From Ketogulonicigenium vulgare WSH-001 (lineage in GTDB: Bacteria > Pseudomonadota > Alphaproteobacteria > Rhodobacterales > Rhodobacteraceae): 64,000 nucleotides of DNA. The position numbers and the translations under genes were made by a program. The stretch lies in the NCBI RefSeq assembly GCF_000223375.1, contig NC_017384.1, forward strand, positions 810,097-874,096, in the 5' to 3' direction. Positions 1-6,960 of this stretch are shown here, piece after piece (within the stretch, counting starts at the first letter, position 1; each line of letters begins with the position of its first letter). Under the pieces are notes generated by a model, which was not told the DNA's origin, did not search any database, and saw only the letters and a program-made list of their open reading frames with translations.

Positions 1-1140
1 TTCCGCCCCGATACGCTGTATTTGCCGATGGAGCGGCTGGAGCAAAGCTTTGGCTTTACCTCTCTGGACAGCACCATGCTGATGGCCGCTATCGCGCGTG
101 AGACCTCGCATATCGGGCTCGTGACGACCGTATCCACCACGCTGCAACAGCCCTATCTGGTGGCGCGGCAATTGATGTCGCTGCATTGGTTGTCCAAGGG
201 CCGCGCGGGGTGGAACATTGTCACCGCCATGCAGGGGCAAGAGAATTTCGGCATGGAGAGCCTGCCGAAATCCGAGGATCGCTATGCCGAGGCCGCCGAA
301 TTCACCGATGTTGTCCACCGGCTGTGGGCCAGCTTTCCGGCGGATGCGGTGTTGGCCGATCGCGCCAGCGGGCGCTATGCCGATACCAGCAAAATCCATC
401 CCATCAACCATGTCGGGCGCAGCTATCGCATCAAGGGGCCTCTGAACTTGCCGGCCTATCCCGGCCCGCGTGTGCCGCTGATACAGGCGGGGGCCTCGGG
501 CGCTGGGCGTGATTTCGCGGCGGCCACCGCCGATATCGTCTTCGCCATGACCCCTGATTTCGACGCCGCCAAAGAGCTGCGGGACGATCTATCCGCCCGC
601 GCCGTCGCCCATGGCCGCGCGCCCGAGGATATCCGCGTGCTGCCCGGGATCGGCCTTTATCTGGGCGAGACCCGCGTCGAGGCCGAGGCGTTGTTTTCCG
701 CAACTCACGCCCGTATCCCGCGCGAGAGGCGTCTGGACAAGGTGCTGGACGCGCTGGGCCTTGATCTGCGGAACTGGCCGGATGCGCGGCAGGTCACCGC
801 CGCCGATCTGCCGCCCGCCAAGCCCCGCACCGCGATGCTAGAGGCGCGTCTGCGCCGTCTGATCACGGCTGAGGCGCCCACCGTCGCGCAATTGCTGAAC
901 CGGCACGAGCTGGTCGCCGCGCCGCATTGGACGATTGTCGGCACAGTAGAGGATGCCGTGGCCGAGATTGCCGAGTGGCACGGGGCAGGGGTGATCGACG
1001 GCATGATCCTTGCGCCCTGCGGCTCGACCCGATCAATGCATATCGCGCTGCAGCAATTGGTGCCCGCGCTGGCGCGTGCCGGGCTGTTCCGCAGCGCGTA
1101 TACAGGCACGCATTTCGCCGATCATCTGGGGATTGCCTGA
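1..1140 (+). CDS. NtaA/SnaA/DszA-family FMN-dependent monooxygenase (5' truncated by window edge)
   Basis: The frame is open from base 1, so this is the C-terminal ~379 residues of a longer protein whose start lies outside the window. The sequence matches the flavin-utilising bacterial luciferase superfamily, subgroup of nitrilotriacetate monooxygenase component A and related enzymes. Recognisable blocks are HIGLVTTVSTTLQQPY, GRAGWNIVTA followed by the GQENFG segment, and RLWASF. Full family members are ~430-450 aa, so some 60 residues are probably missing. These enzymes use FMNH2 supplied by a separate reductase to oxidise amines, thioethers or sulfonates; the substrate cannot be read from the sequence. 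No reductase gene lies downstream within the window. Confidence 0.85.
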   Translation, partial: FRPDTLYLPMERLEQSFGFTSLDSTMLMAAIARETSHIGLVTTVSTTLQQPYLVARQLMSLHWLSKGRAGWNIVTAMQGQENFGMESLPKSEDRYAEAAEFTDVVHRLWASFPADAVLADRASGRYADTSKIHPINHVGRSYRIKGPLNLPAYPGPRVPLIQAGASGAGRDFAAATADIVFAMTPDFDAAKELRDDLSARAVAHGRAPEDIRVLPGIGLYLGETRVEAEALFSATHARIPRERRLDKVLDALGLDLRNWPDARQVTAADLPPAKPRTAMLEARLRRLITAEAPTVAQLLNRHELVAAPHWTIVGTVEDAVAEIAEWHGAGVIDGMILAPCGSTRSMHIALQQLVPALARAGLFRSAYTGTHFADHLGIA

Positions 1141-1254
1141 TCCGCCGCCGCATCGCCAAGCGCTGGGCTGATCGTGTGCCGCCCCATATGTTCGCATCAA
1201 CAAGGTGGTAGGCAGGTCGTATCAATCCGCATGTATCCGAGCAGGCCGTGCGGC

Positions 1255-1274
1255 GGGGGGGGCATCACCCCCCC
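1255..1274. terminator. G7/C7 hairpin between convergent genes
   Basis: A run of eight G and a run of seven C flank a CATCA loop, giving a perfect 7-bp G:C stem between the end of the monooxygenase gene and the end of the minus-strand sigma factor gene. There is no T-run on either side, so it is a possible bidirectional terminator only on position and stability. Confidence 0.4.
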
Positions 1275-1301
1275 GTCTTCGCCATGCGGCGCGGCGGATG
1301 A

Positions 1302-1889
1302 TTACGCTGTCACCATCTGATCTTCACCCAAACGATTTCTGAGCGCCGCCCGGCCACGGTTCACGCGGCTTTTCAGCGTGCCGATGTTGCAACCAATAAT
1401 TTCTGACGCGCGTTGATAGCTGTAGCCGTCCATCGCGACGAGTTTGATTGCTTGGCTTAAATGCGGCGAGATTAATCTCATCGCGCTGGAAACCTCGGTC
1501 ATACGCAGATGCCAATATGCTGTATCGCAATCCTCGACAGGAATATCTGAGGCGCAATCCAGATCGCCCGGCTTTTCACGCGCCCGTTTGTAGCAACTCG
1601 TATAGAAATTATTGCGCATAATCGTGTATAACCATGCACGCAGATTGGTGTTCGGCTGATATTGATCCGATTTGCTGATCGCTTTTAGCGCGGTTTCTTG
1701 AACCAAGTCGTCTGCATCATTGGAATTTCGGCAAAGATAGATGGCGAATTTTCTCATATCCGGGCCCAGAGACACAATCTGTCGCAAGGTCTTTTGGTGG
1801 TGGCTATCGATATCGTATAGATCCTGATGATGTGACTGAATTCGCAGATTAATTTTTGGTGCAGAAGTATTGATAATGCTGTGCATCAT
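1302..1889 (-). CDS. ECF RNA polymerase sigma factor, EcfG-like (general stress response)
   Basis: Sigma-70 region 2 is visible around residues 50-105 (NDADDLVQETALKAI, then NTNLRAWLYTIMRNNFY) and region 4 at the C-terminus (ASEIIGCNIGTLKSRVNRGR). These blocks resemble alphaproteobacterial EcfG, which directs RNA polymerase to GGAAC-N16/17-CGTT promoters under control of the NepR-PhyR partner switch. The ribosome binding site AAGGAGGA sits just before two consecutive ATG codons (1889 and 1886). It lies inside the longer frame that opens at TTG 1904, so that start is rejected; spacing favours ATG 1886. No nepR, phyR or sensor kinase gene lies nearby, so it may be a paralogue. EcfG-type promoters are found 2 kb downstream at 3816-3892. 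The function of the family is established; the EcfG assignment is inference. Confidence 0.8.
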   Translation of the reverse strand: MMHSIINTSAPKINLRIQSHHQDLYDIDSHHQKTLRQIVSLGPDMRKFAIYLCRNSNDADDLVQETALKAISKSDQYQPNTNLRAWLYTIMRNNFYTSCYKRAREKPGDLDCASDIPVEDCDTAYWHLRMTEVSSAMRLISPHLSQAIKLVAMDGYSYQRASEIIGCNIGTLKSRVNRGRAALRNRLGEDQMVTA

Positions 1890-2304
1890 GTCCTCCTTTT
1901 GCAAAATACCTCAAAGAACAGGGCCATAAAGCACGGCTACTATAGGCGTTTATCTGTGGATTTGGGATGAGGTCGGGTGCGACAGTTCGCTTTTGAACTG
2001 ACCGCTTGCACTGTTGGTATCGCAGCTATTGATGGTACTATGGCATAATAATGAAATTCACAGCGAAGCGGCGCAAAACCGCCTATATGACGGTTGAATT
2101 TCAAGGCGGCATGCGGCGGTAAAAGCGTAAAAAGACGTAATGCAGCGTGTTATTTTTGATCCACATCCCGCACGATCATAATAGTTTGTCATCTTTACAG
2201 TGATTTGAGAGATCGTTTCGGACGGGCGGTCGTATCGTTACGTTTGATCACTAGATGTATGAGGTCGCGGGAATATCCCGAGCGGCGATATGGAGGATAC
2301 TCAT
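1890..2304. other. intergenic region between divergent sigma factor gene and small stress-type gene
   Basis: No convincing coding frame was found in these 415 bases, which are more AT-rich than the flanks. They hold a degenerate EcfG-type promoter (2220-2244) and an interrupted palindrome CGGGA-ATA-TCCCG at 2268-2280 just before the ribosome binding site of the next gene. No GGAAC motif was seen upstream of the sigma factor gene itself, so autoregulation is not supported by the sequence. Confidence 0.5.
2220..2244 (+). promoter_or_regulatory. degenerate EcfG-type promoter
   Basis: The bases GGACG, 16 nt and CGTT resemble the GGAAC-N16/17-CGTT consensus with two mismatches in the -35 element. 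Transcription would start about 50 nt upstream of the ATG at 2305. This is weak and rests partly on the better sites at 3816-3892. Confidence 0.3.
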
Positions 2305-2457
2305 ATGGGTTCCGACAATAGAAATTTCATGAACCAAGATAACACCAAGCAAGACCCGCGCAACGAAGTCAAGCGGATCGCCGAAGAAGAGCGTAAGCAA
2401 AAAGACCAGCGGGCAGATCAAAATCCCGCTGACTTTGAGCCTAAAAAAACGTTCTGA
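2305..2457 (+). CDS. small hydrophilic protein, 50 aa
   Basis: ATG at 2305 is preceded by GGAGGA at 2292-2297, and a strong intrinsic terminator follows at 2525-2551. This supports a real one-gene transcript. The product is highly charged and contains no hydrophobic segment: about half the residues are D, E, K, R, N or Q, with a run around IAEEERKQKDQRADQNP. It belongs to no family I recognise. Its position divergent from an EcfG-like sigma factor and its composition suggest a stress-induced hydrophilin-like protein, which is inference. Confidence 0.65.
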   Translation: MGSDNRNFMNQDNTKQDPRNEVKRIAEEERKQKDQRADQNPADFEPKKTF

Positions 2458-2524
2458 AGAGGTGCAGATCCCTGCGGTAAATTGATTTTGCGGCGCTGAG
2501 TGTAAGATTGATACGATGTGTAAG

Positions 2525-2551
2525 GCGGCGGATCACGATCTGCCGCTTTTT
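2525..2551 (+). terminator. rho-independent terminator
   Basis: The arms GCGGCGGA and TCTGCCGC (8 bp with one G-T pair, loop TCACGA) are followed by TTTTTATTT, downstream of the 50-aa gene. Confidence 0.8.
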
Positions 2552-2584
2552 ATTTGTGGTCTAAAGACCGGCGCAAGCGCGCAT

Positions 2585-2612
2585 TAAAAAGGGGCGCGCC
2601 GCGGCGCACCCC
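2585..2612 (-). terminator. rho-independent terminator of the membrane-protein operon
   Basis: Read on the minus strand, a 10-bp stem (GGGGTGCGCC/GGCGCGCCCC, one wobble pair) is followed by six T. It lies 24 bases after the stop codon of the minus-strand gene at 2636. Confidence 0.75.
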
Positions 2613-2635
2613 CTGTCTTGACCATACGGGCCGGC

Positions 2636-3655
2636 TTAGATGCGATATGAAAAACCGCCCCAGATACGCCCCTCGTCGCGATGGCGACCACCGCGCACGG
2701 CGCCTGCCACGGCTGCGGCTGCGGCAACCAGCGCTGCCGCTGTCAGCAAGAAGGCGGTCAGGATCGCACTTTTGCGAGCCGTCTCGGCGGCGTCTATCGC
2801 CGCTTGTTGCGCCTCGGCGATTGCGGCCTCGGCCTCTGCGCGGGCTTGCTGGATATTAGCCACAGTCTCGTCGACGCGGGCTTCTACCTCGGCCTCGGTC
2901 TGACCTGTGCGACGTGCCACGGCGGCAATCAGGAATTGGCGGTCGGTATCCAAGATCTCGCCCGTGCGCAGCACATTACCCAGAACCACACCGGATTGGC
3001 GAGCAAGCTCGGCATCATCCATCGAAGGCGTGCCGGGCGTGGTCACCAGACCGGGCTGTTGCTGGGCCGATTGCTGAACGCCGTCCACTGCCGGGCGCAT
3101 CAAGGTGCTGTTCAGATAGTCAAGCAGCCCGTCGGAATCCTCGTCCGAAACCGCGTTACCGACGCCTTGTGCCGCGCTGCCGATTGCCGCGCCAGCGCCT
3201 TGCGCCATGCCGCCCACCGCTGCGCCAGCCGCATTTGTCGCCGTGCCAACCGCCGATGCGGCACCGCTGATCAAGCTGCCTGCCATCCAGGCTGTCAGCA
3301 ACATGCCCAAGCTCCACACGACAAGTCCGGTGATGCCATCGCGCGTCGAAATTTCGTCGGCGGTTGCCTCGTCATCCTGACGGCGTAGTCGTCCGGCGAT
3401 ATAGCCGCCAGCCATATAGCTTACGACCAGTGTGATCACCATCCACACAGCGGTGACGATGATCCACAGGTTAAACGAACCCTCGCCGGGTTCGGCCGAT
3501 ATCGTTGACAGCCCAAGAGCGGCACCAAAAGCCATAAAAAGCGCTGCAATCGCGGCTGCGACGACGGTGCCGCCAAGAATAGCGGCCCAGTCGATATACC
3601 CGACACCGCGATCGCGGCGGGGGGGCAGTGTGGTTGTCGGATTTTCCATGCCCAT
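2636..3655 (-). CDS. multi-pass membrane protein (PhnA-like/YrzE-like annotation group)
   Basis: Start at ATG 3655, or at ATG 3649 six bases later, which is better spaced from the AGGAG at 3658-3662. The frame opens further upstream, but that extension overlaps the small gene at 3661-3735 and has no hydrophobic logic. The 339-aa product has hydrophobic helices near residues 20-45, 62-85, 103-130 and 300-325. Between them lie a glycine/alanine-rich zipper-like stretch (GAAVGGMAQGAGAAIG) and an acidic segment (SDEDSDGLLDYL). An alanine/glutamate-rich heptad-like region precedes the last helix. Similar proteins in alphaproteobacteria are annotated without firm function. It is the second gene of a two-gene operon behind an EcfG-type promoter, so a role in envelope stress is inferred. 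Confidence 0.75.
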   Translation of the reverse strand: MGMENPTTTLPPRRDRGVGYIDWAAILGGTVVAAAIAALFMAFGAALGLSTISAEPGEGSFNLWIIVTAVWMVITLVVSYMAGGYIAGRLRRQDDEATADEISTRDGITGLVVWSLGMLLTAWMAGSLISGAASAVGTATNAAGAAVGGMAQGAGAAIGSAAQGVGNAVSDEDSDGLLDYLNSTLMRPAVDGVQQSAQQQPGLVTTPGTPSMDDAELARQSGVVLGNVLRTGEILDTDRQFLIAAVARRTGQTEAEVEARVDETVANIQQARAEAEAAIAEAQQAAIDAAETARKSAILTAFLLTAAALVAAAAAVAGAVRGGRHRDEGRIWGGFSYRI

Positions 3656-3660
3656 GACTC

Positions 3661-3735
3661 CTAGCGCAGGCCAATGAGCGACAAGATAGCCAGAACGACC
3701 ACGACGAGGCCGACGAGATAGATGATGCTGTTCAT
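3661..3735 (-). CDS. 24-residue single-span membrane microprotein
   Basis: ATG at 3735 is preceded on its strand by AGGGGC at a spacing of about 7. The frame stops at 3661, five bases before the start of the larger membrane protein, so the two are probably co-translated. The product is one hydrophobic helix with a polar start and an arginine end (MNSIIYLVGLVVVV, ending LIGLR), the composition of a small integral membrane peptide. Very short proteins of this kind are easily missed by gene callers. The EcfG-type promoter at 3816-3841 reads into it. Function unknown. Confidence 0.65.
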   Translation of the reverse strand: MNSIIYLVGLVVVVLAILSLIGLR

Positions 3736-3815
3736 GAGATGCCCCTGAGATGTGCCGAGTTCGGCAAGTGCGTGATACGTGCAACGCACCTGAATATGCG
3801 CTGCTACATCCACGA

Positions 3816-3841
3816 AACACGCGAACTATCGTCTCGGTTCC
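3816..3841 (-). promoter_or_regulatory. EcfG-type promoter for the membrane microprotein operon
   Basis: On the minus strand GGAAC (3841-3837), a 17-nt spacer and TGTT (3819-3816) match the GGAAC-N16/17-CGTT consensus with one mismatch in the -10 element. The first ATG is about 80 nt downstream. Confidence 0.55.
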
Positions 3842-3866
3842 GTGATCACCTGTTAACACATCGTGA

Positions 3867-3892
3867 GGAACGGATGGCCGGGGCGGGGCGTT
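3867..3892 (+). promoter_or_regulatory. EcfG-type promoter, exact consensus
   Basis: GGAAC at 3867-3871, a 17-nt spacer and CGTT at 3889-3892 match the alphaproteobacterial general-stress consensus exactly. The start codon of the next gene lies 35 nt beyond the -10 element, with a ribosome binding site between them. Confidence 0.75.
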
Positions 3893-3927
3893 TCCCTGGC
3901 GGCAGTTAATTTGAAAGGAGATCTGCG

Positions 3928-4101
3928 ATGACACATCCTGACTTTGACAAAAAAGCCGAGGACACGAAATTCGACGTGAAGGAAGAAGCCCAAAAGCAGA
4001 AAATGGGTAACGCGTCGACCCCGCATAACCCGAATAAAGCGCCACGAACCAACGAGCCTAACGCTGGTGGCGCAAATCGCGAGAAGGGCCATCGCGGCTG
4101 A
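3928..4101 (+). CDS. small hydrophilic stress-type protein, 57 aa
   Basis: ATG at 3928 follows AAAGGAG at 3914-3920 and an exact EcfG-type promoter. The product has no hydrophobic stretch. Its N-terminal half is lysine/glutamate rich (DFDKKAEDTKFDVKEE) and its C-terminal half is rich in N, P and G (TPHNPNKAPRTNEPNAGG), typical of a disordered hydrophilin-like protein. I do not recognise a family. Promoter and composition together argue for a product made in stationary phase or under osmotic or oxidative stress; this is inference. Confidence 0.7.
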   Translation: MTHPDFDKKAEDTKFDVKEEAQKQKMGNASTPHNPNKAPRTNEPNAGGANREKGHRG

Positions 4102-4475
4102 TAGGGTCGCATCCCGAGGCTGCAAAAGACATCGGCGGCGGCTGATCTGTGGTGAACGAAATTATCCTGATTGAGCGCGCCGCCGCCGAGGCGCGTAGGG
4201 CAGCGCCCATCGACGATGTTTTTGTCGATTAAGGATAGAGAAAACCGTCGCGCAACCGGATCACGTCGCTTATCAAACCATGATTTCGCGATCCCGAATT
4301 AAATATTTACTTCAAATCAGTTTCTTGCCGCAAAGCCAAATGTCAGTGGCGCAGGTGGTTCAGCGGCTCTTTATCATCGCAATCCGCAGCCGCGTTGGCT
4401 GTAACTCATGAAAAATTACCCGGCGCATTGCCGGGTAAGGGGTATCATCGCTTTGCGGGAAAGAACGATTTGGGT
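4102..4475. other. intergenic region with no supported gene
   Basis: These 374 bases contain a 26-codon GTG frame (4152-4232) without a ribosome binding site, an AT-rich core around 4290-4330, and the minus-strand terminator at 4411-4438. Nothing else is seen. Base composition becomes more AT-rich here and stays so to about 7.6 kb. Confidence 0.5.
4411..4438 (-). terminator. rho-independent terminator of acyltransferase gene
   Basis: A perfect 9-bp stem TTACCCGGC/GCCGGGTAA with a 5-nt loop is followed on the minus strand by TTTTT, 38 bases after the acyltransferase stop codon. Confidence 0.85.
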
Positions 4476-5537
4476 CTATTCAGATGGATGTCCGACCATA
4501 GTGAATAGTTCCCAATCCGCGATGTGATAGACTTGGGCGAAACCGCCATTTGGCTGCGCTGACAGCTTTTTGCCGTGCTTTTCTACCGTGATGCGGCCAT
4601 CTTGCATTGCAGTGATCGTATATCCTGCATCGCGCAATCGATCGATAGTCGCTATCGCTGCACTGTCTGTATAGTTGGTATCATGGCTGATATCACCCTG
4701 ATCCGACAATCTGACGATACCGCCGTGATGCGAGATGATTGCATTTGTTTCGGGTGCGATAAGAAAGCTCGATAGGCGCAGCCGTCTATATTGGGCCCTG
4801 GGTAGATCATTTTGTGATTCAAAGACGTCGAGAAAATTCTGAGGGTTCGAGAAATCTATGCCGCGATCGAGCATTGCCGCCAACTCGTAATCCCACCAGC
4901 GAGACGCCTCAAGCCTTGCGATGATTTCATCTGGAAAGCGATATCGTATAATCTTTGCCGGATTGCCCCCCACGATTGCATAGGGCGGCACATCCTTTAC
5001 CACATGGGAGTTCGAGGCGACAATGGCACCATTCCCGATCTGCAAACTGCTGGAAAAGGTACAATTCTCGCCAATCCAGACATCATGGCCAATGATCAGT
5101 TTGCGTTCGGGCTGCGGGGCGGCAATTTCGCGGGGATCATTCGTAATAGTGCCCCGTACCCGCGCATCAGAAAGATAGGAGGCAATAAATTCGCGATCAA
5201 AATTGAAAACAGCCGAACTTTGGCTGACGGCTTTGAATGGGTGATTAAAGCCCAGAAACGACAAGCCTGTGGCAATGCTGCAATAGCGACCGACACGCGC
5301 ATGCACTGGCAAAACAGACACTATGGATGAAAACGCGCCCACCTCATACAGGTTATGACCCGCTGCGATTGTCACGTATTCCTCAATAGTGGTGGAGGGG
5401 TTGAAATGTAAACGATTGCCCGCTTTTAATCTGCGACGTCTTGTGGTGTGCTCTTTCACCAATCCGGATCTTGCATCAAATATTCTATAATCTTCCAGCA
5501 CGCGCTCTATGGTTGCTGAATATTCGACCGACGACAT
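4476..5537 (-). CDS. CatB/xenobiotic-type hexapeptide acetyltransferase with C-terminal extension
   Basis: Residues ~50-215 form a left-handed beta-helix acyltransferase domain with hexapeptide-like turns (VGRYCSIATGLSFLG, IGHDVWIGENCTF, IGNGAIVASNSHVVKDVPPY) and the family-typical end YAIVGGNPAKIIRYRF. Such enzymes transfer an acetyl group from acetyl-CoA to sugars, antibiotics or other hydroxyls; the N-terminal part resembles polysaccharide-modifying members. CatB-type enzymes are about 210 aa, so the last ~130 residues are extra. They carry repeated beta-like segments (NAIISHHGGIVRLSDQG, ending HIADWELFTMV) that I cannot place and may be a small carbohydrate- or ligand-binding domain. Codon use is more AT-rich than in the core genes, consistent with acquisition. 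Only a weak ribosome binding site precedes the ATG. Confidence 0.8.
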   Translation of the reverse strand: MSSVEYSATIERVLEDYRIFDARSGLVKEHTTRRRRLKAGNRLHFNPSTTIEEYVTIAAGHNLYEVGAFSSIVSVLPVHARVGRYCSIATGLSFLGFNHPFKAVSQSSAVFNFDREFIASYLSDARVRGTITNDPREIAAPQPERKLIIGHDVWIGENCTFSSSLQIGNGAIVASNSHVVKDVPPYAIVGGNPAKIIRYRFPDEIIARLEASRWWDYELAAMLDRGIDFSNPQNFLDVFESQNDLPRAQYRRLRLSSFLIAPETNAIISHHGGIVRLSDQGDISHDTNYTDSAAIATIDRLRDAGYTITAMQDGRITVEKHGKKLSAQPNGGFAQVYHIADWELFTMVGHPSE

Positions 5538-5885
5538 AATATATCCATTTTAAATGCGTTTGCGCGCCTTAGCTATTGCGGGATATCTTGTCCAGACAAT
5601 GCGCCATATTTTCCACGATTATAAGGCGGATGAATGAATTTCGGTCGACGTTGCACGTAAATTAGACTATCCTTGCGTAAGGCATATCATTCGTCTGCAT
5701 CGCAGCGCCGCAATCGATACGGACCCTATGCCGCAGGTATGCGATGGCCCGCAAAAGGTTGATTTACACGGATCTATCCCAATATAAATCCGCAACTGTA
5801 TCGAGATTGCAGTTGATTTTTAGCGCCAATGGCGCTATTTTGTGGATGTCGATGGGAAAACATCCCGCCAAACGAGGAGATCGAC
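5538..5885. other. AT-rich intergenic region with palindromic site
   Basis: No coding frame is convincing in these 348 bases. The only clear structure is the palindrome TAGCGCC-AAT-GGCGCTA at 5821-5837, about 50 bases upstream of the small-protein/XRE gene pair. It is therefore a candidate operator for that XRE protein. Confidence 0.45.
5821..5837. promoter_or_regulatory. candidate operator, perfect 7-bp inverted repeat
   Basis: TAGCGCC-AAT-GGCGCTA is symmetrical over 17 bases and lies just upstream of the XRE operon. XRE repressors often bind such sites at their own promoters; binding here is inference. Confidence 0.4.
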
Positions 5886-6053
5886 GTGACCCAAGCTGAA
5901 CAAAGCCTTGCAGATGACAAAATGCGCGCCGAGATCGCGAAGCTGCTGGCTGAGACCAAGCAAGTGACCGTCAGCACATTTCTTGCGCCCTTCCTCGCTG
6001 CGGCGGGGTTGATGGGGGCGACTGCGGCGCTTGTGAAAATTTTCCTTGGATGA
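5886..6053 (+). CDS. small membrane-anchored protein, 55 aa, coupled to XRE gene
   Basis: GTG at 5886 follows GAGGAG at 5874-5879 with good spacing. The frame can be extended upstream to 5829, but that would run through the palindrome and ribosome binding site. The first ~30 residues are a charged helix (ADDKMRAEIAKLLAETKQ) and the last ~22 a hydrophobic span (FLAPFLAAAGLMGATAALVKIF). The stop codon overlaps the next gene by four bases. I recognise no family. The layout (tiny membrane protein translationally coupled to a tiny helix-turn-helix protein) is seen in mobile or prophage-derived modules and in some toxin-antitoxin pairs; which applies here is unknown. Confidence 0.65.
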   Translation: MTQAEQSLADDKMRAEIAKLLAETKQVTVSTFLAPFLAAAGLMGATAALVKIFLG

Positions 6054-6265
6054 CGCCCGAAGAATTCAAAGAGGCCCGGCGAAAGCTGGGCCTTACCCAA
6101 TCTGAGTTGGGCGCAATTCTTGATACTGCCCCCCAAACGATCCGCAAATGGGAAATGCCCGACACGCGATCCACAGCGCGTGGCGTGAATCCCGTTGCGG
6201 CCCGCGTGATGGCCTGGCTTATGTCGGGCTGGCGTCCGCCGCAATGGCCACAAGGGCGGGCTTAA
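6050..6265 (+). CDS. XRE-family helix-turn-helix protein, 71 aa
   Basis: The N-terminal ~40 residues form a Cro/CI-type helix-turn-helix (FKEARRKLGLTQSELGAIL, then TAPQTIRKWE). A short tail ending WRPPQWPQGRA follows and no dimerisation domain is visible. It is most likely a DNA-binding regulator of its own operon. It starts inside the stop of the 55-aa membrane protein (ATGA overlap), so the two are made together. The palindrome at 5821-5837 is a plausible binding site. Single-domain XRE proteins of this size are typical of accessory DNA. Confidence 0.75.
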   Translation: MTPEEFKEARRKLGLTQSELGAILDTAPQTIRKWEMPDTRSTARGVNPVAARVMAWLMSGWRPPQWPQGRA

Positions 6266-6960
6266 CACGGGGCAGGGCGATTATTGAGAAGGTTTAACGC
6301 CAGCGCGGCTTTTGTTCAGGGCAAAGTTTTCGCAAGTAAACGGTGAAAAATGCATGGGATAAAGCAGCACTTATTTTCTCAAATATTCTTGATTGATGGA
6401 CGATAATGTAAAAACTTTGGGAATTAATAGGTGGTCCGACGTCAATGGAAACAAAGATGATCGTATCCATGCGCTGACCATTCAGCGGGTATTTTGGTGT
6501 ATAAGCCTATGTGCGATAACCTATGAGCTGATAAGGCAGACTATCTACTACCTTAAGCGTTCTACGACCGGTTTTTTCTTTATACGTAGGCTGATCAATC
6601 CCCGAACGCTATGATCATAAGGCAGGCACTAGGCTGTCATATTTGATCTGCTGTATTGGTATGCGAGAGACGTAAGAGGGATCTGAATTTTACAAGGGCC
6701 CTTGGGCATCGCCGCCAAAGACGCTGACTCCGCGCTGGTGAGCGGCCCTGCTAGAATATCGCGATATGCAAAAGGGTGACGCCAAAGGTCTGCGTCACCG
6801 CCCACTTGGTCGATCCCCGCCAATCCGGGAATAGGTGCACGCGGAGGGCATGCAGAGGCCGACGTGGTCGCTTGGATGGATGTTTTGGGGAAAGTTAACC
6901 GCAAGCCTAGCCTTGGGTTTGCGCCGCGCCGTTAAAAGGGCAGGTCAAGTTTGCGTGCAA
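6266..6960. other. long low-coding intergenic stretch, possibly decayed accessory DNA
   Basis: No gene here can be supported. A 73-codon plus-strand frame (6393-6614) and a 91-codon minus-strand frame (6629-6904) lack ribosome binding sites and family resemblance. Visible structures are a perfect 12-bp palindrome ATATCGCGATAT (6756-6767) and an 8-bp inverted repeat GGTGACGC/GCGTCACC with a 9-nt loop (6775-6799). The composition fits a scar of old insertions, but no terminal repeats or transposase fragment could be recognised. Confidence 0.45.

Noticed and set aside
4152..4232. 26-codon GTG reading frame after the 57-aa stress gene
   Set aside because: There is no ribosome binding site, no resemblance to any protein and it is short enough to be chance. 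The protein-like composition alone is not enough.
6393..6614. 73-codon plus-strand frame with some hydrophobic content
   Set aside because: It has no ribosome binding site, its composition follows the AT-rich background and no family resemblance is seen.
6629..6904. 91-codon minus-strand frame, considered as a transposase remnant
   Set aside because: It has no DDE, HUH or serine-recombinase motif and no terminal repeats. Nothing supports a mobile element.
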